Shown here one piece after another: positions 1 through 7,275 of a stretch of 36,920 nt of DNA (position 1 is the stretch's first letter; every line of letters begins with the position of its first letter). Source of the DNA: JBPCMN01 sp013695115. Its GTDB lineage: Bacteria; Actinomycetota; Acidimicrobiia; IMCC26256; JACDBD01. Made by a program: the position numbers and the translations under genes. Where the stretch lies: positions 1-36,920 of the forward strand of contig JBPCMN010000067.1 of the NCBI GenBank assembly GCA_051002235.1, given 5' to 3'. The notes under the pieces were generated by a model. The model was given only the letters and a program-made list of their open reading frames with translations. It was not told where the DNA came from and searched no databases.

Positions 1-110
1 TGTTGCTCCACCCCGGCGGTGTGGTCTCTTGGGGGTGGGGGGGGGGAAAACGGTGGGGGGGGGGGCGGCTTTGGCTCCCCCCCCCCGCGTCGCGCTTGGG
101 GGAACCAGAG
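1..110. other. Low-complexity G/C homopolymer edge; possible pstS terminator
   Basis: This edge holds a G run at 37-46, a G run at 55-65 and a C run at 77-86, with no supportable gene. Read leftward from the pstS stop, the C/G runs could pair as a G10/C10 stem around an 11-nt loop and are followed by four T (the A run at 47-50). That would be terminator-like. Three homopolymers of 10 or more bases in 50 bp at a sequence end also look like low-quality assembly, so the exact bases should not be trusted. Confidence 0.4.
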
Positions 111-1166
111 CTACCCGCCGGCGCTCTCCCACGTCTCGATGGACGCGGTCCGGTCGGCCTTGGCCAGCGGCACGTAGCCGGCCTCGGTGACCGTGGCGTT
201 CAGGTTGTCCGCCGTCATGTAGAAGTCGACGAACGCCTGCACGGCCGGGTTCTCAGCCGCCTTGGCGTTGTTCGGGTAGATGAACAGCGGCCGCGAGACC
301 GGGTACGTGCCCTTCTGGATCGTCTTGGCGCTGGGCTTCACGCACTTCCCCGTCTCGGGGTCTTCGACCGCGATCGCCTTCAGGTCCTCCTTGTTCTCCT
401 GGAAGAACGCGAACCCGAAGAAGCCGATGCCGGTGTCCGAGCCCTCGACCCGCTGGACGATGTCGTTGTCGTTCGGGAACTGGCCGTCGGAGAGGATCGG
501 CTCCGTCACCTCGGGCTCACCGTCGTCGTTGGTGCCGACCTTGTCGGCCGGGATTGCCCCTGCCTCGAGGCGCTCGCCCATGAGGTCTTCGTACGTGAGC
601 TCGATGAAGGAGTCGTAGGTACCCGACTCGGGACCGGGGGTGAACTTCTCGACGTCACCCTCGGGCAGCGGGTCGACCTCGCTGCCGAGCTCCTCAGCCA
701 GGGCCTGGGCGTCGGCGAGGCTGCCGGTCGACTCGGGGCCGAAGATTCCGTAGATCTGCGGCCAGTCGAGGCAGTCGATGTCGAGGTCCTTGTTGGCCAC
801 GATGGTCAGACCGTCGATGGCGACGGGTAGCTCGGTGTACGTGATCCCCGCGCCCTCGCATGCCGCGACTTCCTCTTCCTCGATGGCGCGCGAGGCGTCG
901 GAGATGTCGGTCTCACCGCCGCAGAACAGCTGGAAACCGTCCCCGGTGCCGGGGCCGTCGACGCGCACTGCGACGTCGGGGTTCTCCGAGGCGAAGAGCT
1001 CACCGACGAGCGACGTGATCGGCTCCACCGTGGATGACCCGGAGACGACTACCTCACCCGAGAGGTCTCCGCCTCCGGGCGCGGCACCTGCCGTACCGGC
1101 CGCGGCGAGCATCAGCGCGGCTGCTGCTCCCGCCACCGCTACCCGCGAAATTCGGAACATGCACAT
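111..1166 (-). CDS. pstS: Phosphate ABC transporter substrate-binding protein PstS
   Basis: This is the extracytoplasmic phosphate-binding protein of the high-affinity PstSCAB importer (351 aa). An N-terminal signal peptide has an Ala-rich hydrophobic core at about residues 8-28 ending in an AxA-type site. No lipobox cysteine follows it, so it looks secreted rather than a lipoprotein, unlike many actinobacterial PstS. PstS hallmarks are the early VSGSSTVEPI segment, the SDASRAI segment after FCGGETDI, and PGPESGTYDSF, which contribute phosphate ligands in the family. The ATG at 1166 has AGGGAGG 7 nt upstream; a second ATG lies two codons in. It lies downstream of phoU on the same strand and has its own PHO-box promoter. 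pstC and pstA are absent here and may lie beyond the left edge. Confidence 0.95.
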   Translation of the reverse strand: MCMFRISRVAVAGAAAALMLAAAGTAGAAPGGGDLSGEVVVSGSSTVEPITSLVGELFASENPDVAVRVDGPGTGDGFQLFCGGETDISDASRAIEEEEVAACEGAGITYTELPVAIDGLTIVANKDLDIDCLDWPQIYGIFGPESTGSLADAQALAEELGSEVDPLPEGDVEKFTPGPESGTYDSFIELTYEDLMGERLEAGAIPADKVGTNDDGEPEVTEPILSDGQFPNDNDIVQRVEGSDTGIGFFGFAFFQENKEDLKAIAVEDPETGKCVKPSAKTIQKGTYPVSRPLFIYPNNAKAAENPAVQAFVDFYMTADNLNATVTEAGYVPLAKADRTASIETWESAGG

Positions 1167-1222
1167 CGAGCAGCCTCCCTATCGGGCGAGTTGTGTGTCG
1201 TGTTCGGCTTCGAACGCCCGGA

Positions 1223-1288
1223 ACGGTAGGAGTCGCACGTGGCGGTCGGCCCGCCAGTGAATGAACGGGAGGTGAACGTCGCCGCAAC
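1223..1288 (-). promoter_or_regulatory. PHO box and promoter of pstS
   Basis: On the minus strand three tandem 11-nt units run from 1288 to 1256: GTTGCGGCGAC, GTTCACCTCCC and GTTCATTCACT. The last two match the GTTCA-type direct repeats bound by PhoP/RegX3 regulators in actinobacteria. After exactly 27 nt comes TACCGT (1228-1223), a TANNNT -10 hexamer. A transcript would start near 1216 and carry the AGGGAGG ribosome site of pstS. The pstB promoter has the same repeat period and the same 27-nt spacing. Confidence 0.75.
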
Positions 1289-1310
1289 AGTCGCCCCGAG
1301 AGGAGCGACT
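1289..1310 (-). terminator. Hairpin between phoU and pstS
   Basis: AGTCGC (1289-1294) pairs with GCGACT (1305-1310). The stem can extend past one mismatch by two more pairs around a GAGA loop. It starts 17 nt after the phoU stop and no T run follows, so it could be a weak terminator or an mRNA-processing hairpin separating phoU from the pstS promoter. Confidence 0.4.
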
Positions 1311-1326
1311 TGGTCAGAGCAACCGG

Positions 1327-2043
1327 TCAGGCGGCGGTGCCCTCGGTGGGGCTCGGCTCGCGACCGGGCAGCTCACCGGTGACGATGAACTGTGTCCACA
1401 CGCCGATGCCGACGGCGTGGTCGGCGACCCGCTCGTAATACCGCCCGATCAGCGCGAGCTGCACCGCCATCTGGAGCCCGGCCTCGTCGGGGGTCAGCGA
1501 TTCGAAGATCGCCCGGAAGAGCTGCTTCTGGAGATCGTCCATGACGTCGTCCATGTCGGGCAGGGCCGCCGCCAGCGACAGGTCGCCGTCGGCGAAGGCG
1601 TCGACAGCGAGGTGCAGCTGCACACTCGCCTGGTCACCCATCCGTTCGATCAGCCCCCGGATGCGGGGCGGCAGCTCGGCGGGGTAGAGCCGGCGGGCGG
1701 CCTTGGCCACCGTGACCATGAGGTCGCCGGTGAGCTCGAGCTCGTGGAGCATCCGCAGCACCGCCAGCAGGGTGCGCAGGTCGACCGCCATCGGTTGCTG
1801 GCGGGCGATGAGCTCGTAGGCCCGCAGCTCGAGATCGTGCTCGAGGGCGTCGATCTGGTCGTCGTTGGCGAGCACCTGCTCCACCACGCCGAGATCGGCG
1901 TCGAGCAGGGCCTGGGTGCCGGCGCCGATCGACTCGCCCACCATTGCCGCCATGCGGATGACGTCGGCTTTCAGCTCGTTGAGCTGGTCGTCGAAGCTCT
2001 TTCGTACGTCGTGCTCGGGGTGGTGCTCGGGGTTGTCCGCCAT
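1327..2043 (-). CDS. phoU: Phosphate-signalling protein PhoU
   Basis: PhoU links the Pst transporter to the SenX3/PhoR kinase and damps Pho signalling when phosphate is plentiful. The 238-aa product is all-helical with the two PhoU repeats. The first contains the segment LELRAYELIARQQPMAVDLR; the second ends with LALIGRYYERVADHAVGIG, carrying the E-x-x-x-D metal-binding pattern. The ATG at 2043 is chosen because GGAG lies 8 nt upstream; a GTG at 2052 would add three residues. It faces away from pstB across a shared 160-bp control region and is followed by pstS. Confidence 0.93.
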   Translation of the reverse strand: MADNPEHHPEHDVRKSFDDQLNELKADVIRMAAMVGESIGAGTQALLDADLGVVEQVLANDDQIDALEHDLELRAYELIARQQPMAVDLRTLLAVLRMLHELELTGDLMVTVAKAARRLYPAELPPRIRGLIERMGDQASVQLHLAVDAFADGDLSLAAALPDMDDVMDDLQKQLFRAIFESLTPDEAGLQMAVQLALIGRYYERVADHAVGIGVWTQFIVTGELPGREPSPTEGTAA

Positions 2044-2128
2044 GGTCTCCACTCCAGCGTCTGCCGCCGCCGTGCATTCTGACGGCGGTGTCGCGACCGT
2101 GCACGGCCGTAGTGGGCGCCCTTCGAGT

Positions 2129-2194
2129 GTTCACCCGCCGTTCGCTCGGCGTCCACCCTCCCCTCACGCCTCGTCCAGCGGCTCTCCGTAGCCT
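2129..2194 (+). promoter_or_regulatory. PHO box and promoter of the pstB-senX3-regX3 operon
   Basis: Three tandem 11-nt units, GTTCACCCGCC (2129), GTTCGCTCGGC (2140) and GTCCACCCTCC (2151), are followed by a weaker fourth, CCTCACGCCTC (2162), which occupies the -35 position. TAGCCT at 2189-2194 is a TANNNT -10, 27 nt after the third unit. The layout matches activation by an OmpR/PhoB-family regulator contacting RNA polymerase at -35. The presumed regulator is encoded three genes downstream, so this would be autoregulation. Confidence 0.75.
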
Positions 2195-2238
2195 GACCAG
2201 CGCTGATGGAGTCTCGTGGCGCGGAGGATGCCGAGCCG

Positions 2239-3099
2239 ATGCAGAATGCCCCCGTGATGACCCCGCCCGAGGTCGCCCACGCGGACCCGCCCACCGTGTC
2301 GGAGCCCCGGCCCGAGGAGGCGACCGAGGTCGTCTTCGAGATGCGCGACCTGGCGGTGAGCTACGACGGCGTGCGCGCGATCGAGGGGGTTTCCTTCGAC
2401 ATCGGCGCACGCCAGATCACTGCCCTCATCGGCCCGTCGGGCTGCGGGAAGAGCACGTTCCTGCGCTGCCTGGACCGGATGAACGACCTCATCGTCGGGG
2501 CGGCCGTGCACGGGACGCTCACCTACCACGGCGTTGATCTCTACGGCCCCAAGGTCGACGCGGTCGAGGTGCGGCGGCGGATCGGGATGGTGTTCCAGAA
2601 GCCCAACCCGTTCCCGAAGTCGATCTTCGACAACATCGCCTTCGGCCCCCGCCTCAACGGGAAGCGCCGCGAGCTCGACGAGGTCGTGGAGCAGGCGCTG
2701 GTGCGGGCTGCGCTGTGGGACGAGGTCAAGGACAAGCTCTCCGAGAGCGCGTTCGCGTTGTCCGGAGGCCAGCAGCAACGCCTCTGCATCGCCCGCTGCC
2801 TCGCGGTCCAACCCGACGTGATCCTCATGGACGAACCGTGCTCGGCCCTCGACCCGATCGCGACCGCCAAGATCGAGGACCTGATGGAGGAGCTCAAGCG
2901 CGACTACACGATCGTCATCGTGACCCACAACATGCAGCAGGCGGCGCGGGCGTCTGACATGACCGCGTTCATCACGACCGATGTCCGCGACGACGCCAGC
3001 CGGGTCGGTCACCTCGTCGAATACGACAAGACCGAGAAGTTGTTCACGAACCCCGCCGATCCCCGCACCGAGGGATACATCACTGGTCGCTTCGGCTGA
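2239..3099 (+). CDS. pstB: Phosphate ABC transporter ATP-binding protein PstB
   Basis: ATPase subunit of the phosphate importer. It has Walker A GPSGCGKST, the PstB-typical Q-loop stretch MVFQKPNPFPKSIFDNIAFG, signature LSGGQQQRLCIAR, Walker B VILMDEPCSALDP and the switch histidine in IVTHNMQQA. These residues are specific enough for PstB rather than a generic ABC ATPase. The ATG at 2239 has GGAGG 11 nt upstream; ATG 2206 (5 nt after the predicted transcript start) and ATG 2257 are alternatives, and the extra N terminus is not conserved-looking. The kinase gene starts 15 nt after its stop. Separation from pstS on the opposite strand is an unusual arrangement. Confidence 0.95.
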   Translation: MQNAPVMTPPEVAHADPPTVSEPRPEEATEVVFEMRDLAVSYDGVRAIEGVSFDIGARQITALIGPSGCGKSTFLRCLDRMNDLIVGAAVHGTLTYHGVDLYGPKVDAVEVRRRIGMVFQKPNPFPKSIFDNIAFGPRLNGKRRELDEVVEQALVRAALWDEVKDKLSESAFALSGGQQQRLCIARCLAVQPDVILMDEPCSALDPIATAKIEDLMEELKRDYTIVIVTHNMQQAARASDMTAFITTDVRDDASRVGHLVEYDKTEKLFTNPADPRTEGYITGRFG

Positions 3100-3114
3100 G
3101 GCAATACTTTCCCC

Positions 3115-4308
3115 ATGATCCTCGTGATCATCGGCGTCGTCGCCGTGGCGATCGCAGTCGGCGCCACCGCTCTTGTGATGCTCCGTCCACTCCGGGCGGC
3201 GCAGCGTGCGCTCAGGGAGCGCGAGCGCACCGAGAGCTCGGCGGCGCACCAAGCTGATGTCACCTCAGCCGAGCGGGATTTGCTGCTCGAGGCGCTCCGA
3301 AGGTTTGTCGACGGGGTCGTGGTCGTCGACGCCGAGGGGGAGGTCGTGGCGCGCAACGAGGTGGCGGAGCGGTTCAGCGGCGCCCGCCACGCCGGTGCTC
3401 TGGCCGAGGAGGTCATGGGCGAGCTGCTCGAGCGCGCCCGGCACGGCGAGCCCGGCGAGCGGGAGCTCCAGCTGTTCGGGCCGCCGCGGGAGGTGCTTCT
3501 CGTGCGCGCCTTCCCGCTCCGCCAGGGGTCCAGAATCGTCGGGGCGGCCGCGTTCGTGCACGACCTGTCGGAGGCGAGGCGGGTCGAGAGCGTGCGACGC
3601 GACTTCGTCGCCAACGTGAGCCACGAGCTCAAGACGCCGATCGGCGCCCTCAGCCTGCTGGCCGAGACGATGGCGGCCGAGTCCGATCCGGTGGTCATGC
3701 ACCAGCTCGCGCAGCGGGTCCTGGGTGAATCCGACCGGCTGGGGCGCATCATCGACGACCTCCTCGACCTCAGCCTCATCGAGGCCCAGGAAGCTCCCAC
3801 GCGCGACACGGTGCCGGTCGCTGGCCTCCTCCACGAAGCCGCCGAGCGCGTGCACGCGGTCGCCGAGGCTGCCGGCATCCCGCTGCGGGTCGCGCCGGTT
3901 CCCGAGGACCTGATCGTCACGTGCGATCGCGTGCAGGTGTTGAGCGCGATCACCAACCTGCTCGACAACGCGGTCAAGTACTCGGAGGCGGGCGAGGCGA
4001 TCGAGCTCAGTGCCGAGTGCGAGGGCGAGTTCGTGTCGATCGTCGTGCGCGACCACGGCGTCGGGATCCCGTCCCGCGACCTCGAGCGCATCTTCGAGCG
4101 GTTCTACCGGGTGGATCGGGCCCGCAGCCGCACGACCGGGGGCACGGGTCTCGGCCTCGCGATCGTGCGCCACGTCGCCCAGGCCCACGGCGGGGACGTG
4201 ACCGTGGAGTCGCGTGAGGGTGAGGGCTCCGTCTTCCGGGTCCGGCTCCCCAACGCCGGCCGAGCCCGTGAGGCCGGCAACGGGCGCGAAGTGAGAGAGG
4301 CGTCATGA
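3115..4308 (+). CDS. senX3: SenX3/PhoR-type sensor histidine kinase
   Basis: Membrane histidine kinase, 397 aa, the probable phosphate-responsive partner of the next gene. A single transmembrane helix lies at residues 1-23 with almost no extracellular part, as in SenX3, which is thought to sense through PhoU/Pst. A PAS-like domain follows at about 50-150. HisKA carries the phosphorylated His170 in VANVSHELKTP. The ATPase domain has the N box NLLDNAVKYSE, G1 DHGVGI and G2 TGGTGLGLAI. The stop overlaps the regulator start in ATGA (4305-4308), showing translational coupling. The symbol is by resemblance to mycobacterial SenX3; PhoR would also fit. Confidence 0.9.
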   Translation: MILVIIGVVAVAIAVGATALVMLRPLRAAQRALRERERTESSAAHQADVTSAERDLLLEALRRFVDGVVVVDAEGEVVARNEVAERFSGARHAGALAEEVMGELLERARHGEPGERELQLFGPPREVLLVRAFPLRQGSRIVGAAAFVHDLSEARRVESVRRDFVANVSHELKTPIGALSLLAETMAAESDPVVMHQLAQRVLGESDRLGRIIDDLLDLSLIEAQEAPTRDTVPVAGLLHEAAERVHAVAEAAGIPLRVAPVPEDLIVTCDRVQVLSAITNLLDNAVKYSEAGEAIELSAECEGEFVSIVVRDHGVGIPSRDLERIFERFYRVDRARSRTTGGTGLGLAIVRHVAQAHGGDVTVESREGEGSVFRVRLPNAGRAREAGNGREVREAS

Positions 4309-5024
4309 CCCCGGATGCACCCACCATCCTGGTTGTCGACGACGAGCAGTCCTATCGGGACGCTCTCGCGGTCGCGCTCGAGCGCGAGGGCTTCCGGGTC
4401 GAGGTCGCGGCCGATGGCGTCGAGGCGCTCGAGCGCTTCGAGACGTCCCGCCCCGCCCTGGTGCTGCTCGACGTGATGCTGCCCCATATTTCGGGCATCG
4501 ACGTCTGTCGCGAGCTGCGCTCGCGGTCGCGGGTCCCGATCATCATGGTCACGGCCCGCAGCGCCGAGATCGACGCGGTGGTCGGGCTCGAGGTCGGCGC
4601 CGACGACTACGTGTCGAAGCCGTTCCGCCTGCGCGAGCTGGTGGCGCGGGTGCGGGCAGCGCTGCGCCGCAGTCCCGACGGCGAGGAGCCCCTCGACGAC
4701 GCCGCCGAGGTGCTCGACGTGGGCGACGTCCGCCTCGACGCCGGTCGCCACGAGGTGTTCGTCCGCGACGCGCTGGTGGCGCTGCCGTTGAAGGAGTTCG
4801 AGCTGCTCGAGCTGCTGCTCGCGAACGCGGGGCGGGTTCTCACCCGCGACGTGCTCATCGACCGGATCTGGGGTCCTAACTACTTCGGCGACACCAAGAC
4901 GCTCGACGTGCACATCAAGCGGCTGCGGGCCAAGGTCGAGGAGGACCCCTCGCGCCCCGCCCACATCGTCACCGTCCGCGGCGTCGGCTACCGCTACGAG
5001 AAGCCCAAGGTCGTCGCCGGCTAG
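4305..5024 (+). CDS. regX3: RegX3/PhoP-type response regulator
   Basis: OmpR/PhoB-family transcription regulator, 239 aa. The receiver domain (about 7-120) has the acidic pair Asp12-Asp13, phospho-acceptor Asp56 in LVLLDVMLP, Thr83 and Lys105 in YVSKPF. The C-terminal winged helix (about 140-235) has KEFELLELLLANAGRVLTR and the wing HIVTVRGVGYRYE. Overlap with the kinase gene by 4 nt and the pst neighbourhood imply control of the Pho regulon. The two PHO boxes at 1256-1288 and 2129-2161 are its likely targets. Its stop TAG shares bases with the stop of the convergent surE gene. Confidence 0.92.
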   Translation: MTPDAPTILVVDDEQSYRDALAVALEREGFRVEVAADGVEALERFETSRPALVLLDVMLPHISGIDVCRELRSRSRVPIIMVTARSAEIDAVVGLEVGADDYVSKPFRLRELVARVRAALRRSPDGEEPLDDAAEVLDVGDVRLDAGRHEVFVRDALVALPLKEFELLELLLANAGRVLTRDVLIDRIWGPNYFGDTKTLDVHIKRLRAKVEEDPSRPAHIVTVRGVGYRYEKPKVVAG

Positions 5025-5791
5025 CCGAGCGCGGCGGCGATGGCGCCGGCGGCCCCGGCGAGGGGGGCGCGCTCCATTCCGAGGAGCGGGCTCACCGCCG
5101 CGTACCCGGCGCGCACGAGGGCGAGGTCGGTGTCGGGGTCGGGCTCGACGTCGTTGCCCTTGAACTCCAGCAGCAGGTCGCCACTGGTGGTGTCGGCAGT
5201 GGCGGTCCACACCGTTCCGTAGGGCGCGAGCCGCGCCTCGCGCACGCCCCGCACCTCGGCGAGCGGAAGGTTGGGCACGTTGAGGTTGAGCACCCGTGGC
5301 CCCGAGATCGGATCGGTGACCCAGCCCACGGCGGCGGCACCGAACGCGGCGGCCGTCTCCCAGAGGTAGACGCCGTCCTCGTCCCACTGGATGCTGACCG
5401 CGAGGCCGGGGACGCCGAGGCCGGCGGCGGTGAGCGCGGCGCCGACCGTGCCCGAGTGGAGCACCAGGTGGCCGGTGTTGGCGCCCGGGTTGATGCCGGA
5501 CGCCACCAGGTCGGGCGGATCGCCGAACCCGCCGAGGCAGGCGGCGTACACCGCGGTCGCGGGCGGCGCGTCGATCGACAGCACGGGGGCGTCGGGAAAG
5601 TCGGTCCACTCGTGTTCGGTGAACGGGATCGGCCCGCTGCGATGTACCGCGCCGATGGCAGCACTGCTGCCGCTGCGATCACTGCTGGGCGCGACCACGA
5701 TGATCTCGTGCCCGGCGCGGTGCAGTGCCCGGGCCAGCGCGACCAGCCCGGGGGACTCCACGCCGTCGTCGTTGGTCACGAGGATGCGCAT
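5021..5791 (-). CDS. surE: 5'/3'-nucleotidase SurE
   Basis: SurE is a metal-dependent survival protein that removes phosphate from nucleoside monophosphates and in some bacteria cleaves short polyphosphate. The 256-aa product begins MRILVTNDDG, where Asp8 and Asp9 bind the metal, then has VVAPSSDRSGSS and SGINPGANTG, all SurE signature segments. It is last in a leftward cluster of phosphate-handling genes. A TACGGT hexamer lies 8 nt before the ATG on the minus strand with no clear Shine-Dalgarno, so a leaderless transcript is possible. The convergent regX3 and surE stop codons overlap in the tetranucleotide CTAG (5021-5024), with no space for a terminator. Confidence 0.93.
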   Translation of the reverse strand: MRILVTNDDGVESPGLVALARALHRAGHEIIVVAPSSDRSGSSAAIGAVHRSGPIPFTEHEWTDFPDAPVLSIDAPPATAVYAACLGGFGDPPDLVASGINPGANTGHLVLHSGTVGAALTAAGLGVPGLAVSIQWDEDGVYLWETAAAFGAAAVGWVTDPISGPRVLNLNVPNLPLAEVRGVREARLAPYGTVWTATADTTSGDLLLEFKGNDVEPDPDTDLALVRAGYAAVSPLLGMERAPLAGAAGAIAAALG

Positions 5792-5821
5792 CGACCCCGA
5801 CCGTAACCGGGTGCCGCGGGC

Positions 5822-6361
5822 TCACCGCCGGGTGACGGCCACCTCGTCGAGCGGGCCGCGCCAGGTGTCGAGCCCGGGCACGGCCCGACCGGGCACCTTG
5901 GCGTCGTCGTCGGCGCGCCGCAGCATGAGCACCGCGGCGAAGTCGGGTGCGGCGCCAAGCGCGGCCTGCTCGTCCGGGTCGAGGAGCCCGCCCTGCGCCT
6001 CGAGCGTGATCACGCTGGCCTCACTCAAGCGGGCGCGGTACTCGGGATCGGTCGTCACGAGGTAGCGCTTGGCCTGGTCGTGCTGGCCGACGAGCCAGGC
6101 CACCCGTCCGCCCAGCAGCGGCTCGACCAGGGCGGCACCGGCGCGGGCGTGGGTGGCGGGCCGCCCCGGCCAGACCGTGGACGCGACGTCGTGCACGAGC
6201 CCGGCCACCTGGAGCTCGAGGTCGTCGGGAGCACGCTCCGCCAGCAACGCCGCGCACTGGAGGTGATGGGCGAGGGCATCGAGCCGCTCCCCGTCGTCTT
6301 CGGCGGCGCCCGACGCGAGCACGCCCACGAGCGCGTCGATATCGGGAACGGCCGACGTCAC
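5822..6361 (-). CDS. HD-domain protein of the PhnZ/MIOX-like diiron oxygenase type
   Basis: 179-aa HD-domain protein. The ordered ligand set resembles PhnZ-type mixed-valence diiron oxygenases: His32 in HHLQCA, His57-Asp58 in GLVHDV, His71 in THARAGA, His94 in GQHDQAKRYL with Lys98, and an Asp near 151 in RRADDDAK. The segments AKRYL, LSEASV, LEAQGG and AKVPG are characteristic of that family rather than of ordinary HD phosphohydrolases. PhnZ cleaves the C-P bond of 2-amino-1-hydroxyethylphosphonate made by PhnY; no PhnY is present here, so the substrate is unknown. Its place between SixA-like and SurE genes suits phosphorus scavenging. Family call is from motifs I recall; a plain HD phosphohydrolase remains possible. 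Confidence 0.7.
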   Translation of the reverse strand: MTSAVPDIDALVGVLASGAAEDDGERLDALAHHLQCAALLAERAPDDLELQVAGLVHDVASTVWPGRPATHARAGAALVEPLLGGRVAWLVGQHDQAKRYLVTTDPEYRARLSEASVITLEAQGGLLDPDEQAALGAAPDFAAVLMLRRADDDAKVPGRAVPGLDTWRGPLDEVAVTRR

Positions 6362-6370
6362 TGCCGTGCG

Positions 6371-6832
6371 TTACGCGGGCGGGGGCAGGTACCGGGCCGC
6401 GACGATCTCGCCGCCCTCGACCTCGAGCATCCAGGTCGAGCCCTTCTGGAGCTTGACCACGTCGCCCAGCGGGACGCCCTTGCGGTCGAGGTGGTGCAGG
6501 AGGTCGCCGACAACGTCGCCGTGGGTGCAGAGCACCGTGTTCTCGTGCGTGACCTTCTCGATCAGGCGCAGCGCGTCGGCGAGGGGGGCACCCTCGGCGA
6601 GCTCGTCGGCGAGGTCGACGGGCAGGCGCCGTTGTTCGGCGACCGGCTCGACGCTCTGCCGGCAGCGGACGTACGGGCTGGTGACGATGCGGTCGATGCT
6701 TGCGTCGACGAGCTGCTCAGCCAGCTTCTCCGCCTGCTTCCGACCGGCCTTGGAGAGCGGCCGCAGGTCGTCGGGCCCCTCCCACTGGCTGCGGTCACCG
6801 GCCTTCCCGTGCCGCACCAGGTAGATGGTCAC
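6371..6832 (-). CDS. SixA-like histidine phosphatase (phosphoglycerate-mutase fold)
   Basis: 153-aa single-domain histidine phosphatase. The catalytic RHG motif lies at the N terminus (YLVRHGKAG, His8), followed by LSKAGRKQAEKLAEQL, IVTSPYVRCRQS with the second arginine, an acidic residue near ADELAEG, and the second catalytic histidine in VLCTHGDVV. It lacks the extra loops of sugar-phosphate mutases and resembles SixA phosphohistidine phosphatases. It also resembles the C-terminal half of mycobacterial MutT1, which fuses Nudix and histidine-phosphatase domains; here the Nudix half is the adjacent upstream gene, 12 nt away. The two may work in sequence on oxidised nucleotides or diadenosine polyphosphates. 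Confidence 0.88.
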   Translation of the reverse strand: MTIYLVRHGKAGDRSQWEGPDDLRPLSKAGRKQAEKLAEQLVDASIDRIVTSPYVRCRQSVEPVAEQRRLPVDLADELAEGAPLADALRLIEKVTHENTVLCTHGDVVGDLLHHLDRKGVPLGDVVKLQKGSTWMLEVEGGEIVAARYLPPPA

Positions 6833-6844
6833 TGGCCGGGCACG

Positions 6845-7270
6845 TTAGCGATCCTTGACCTTCCCGACCAGGGCCCGGTCGTGCTCGTATGTCAGCAACT
6901 CGTCAGCCTCGGCGGGGGGGACCCACCGCAGCTTATCGACCTCGCGGTTGGGGACGAAGCCCTTGCCGTCCTCACCGTCGGCCAGGTCCATGAGCCAGTA
7001 GCGAACGAGCTTGTCCCGGCCCTTGCCATCTCGGTAGCGGGTACGACCGAGCCGGCGGCCGGGCCGGACGCGGAATCCGGTCTCTTCCTCGACTTCGCGC
7101 ACAGCGGCGTCACGCCACGACTCACCGGGGTCGAGCTTGCCCTTCGGCAGCGACCAGTCGCGGTGACGGGGCCGGTGCACGATCGCGATCTGGGGCTCGC
7201 CCCGTTTACCCACCCGTCGCAGCACTCCGCCGGCGGCGCGAACCTCCGGGCGTCGCCGGGGCCAACCCAC
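6845..7270 (-). CDS. Nudix hydrolase, MutT1-like N-terminal half
   Basis: 141-aa Nudix hydrolase. The Nudix box fits GX5EX7REUXEEXGU exactly: G-KLDPG-E, seven residues, then REVEEETGF. It is preceded by HRDWSLPKGKL, typical of MutT1/Ap4A-hydrolase relatives. The GTG at 7270 is chosen because the fold begins just after it (RAAGGVLRR) and it lies 5 nt beyond the CHAD-protein stop at 7276; in-frame codons further upstream only read through the CHAD gene. Neighbouring SixA-like phosphatase and ppk1 recall the mycobacterial ppk1-mutT1 pair. Expected substrates are 8-oxo-dGTP or dinucleoside polyphosphates; the sequence alone does not decide. Confidence 0.85.
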   Translation of the reverse strand: MGWPRRRPEVRAAGGVLRRVGKRGEPQIAIVHRPRHRDWSLPKGKLDPGESWRDAAVREVEEETGFRVRPGRRLGRTRYRDGKGRDKLVRYWLMDLADGEDGKGFVPNREVDKLRWVPPAEADELLTYEHDRALVGKVKDR

Positions 7271-7275
7271 TTGCC

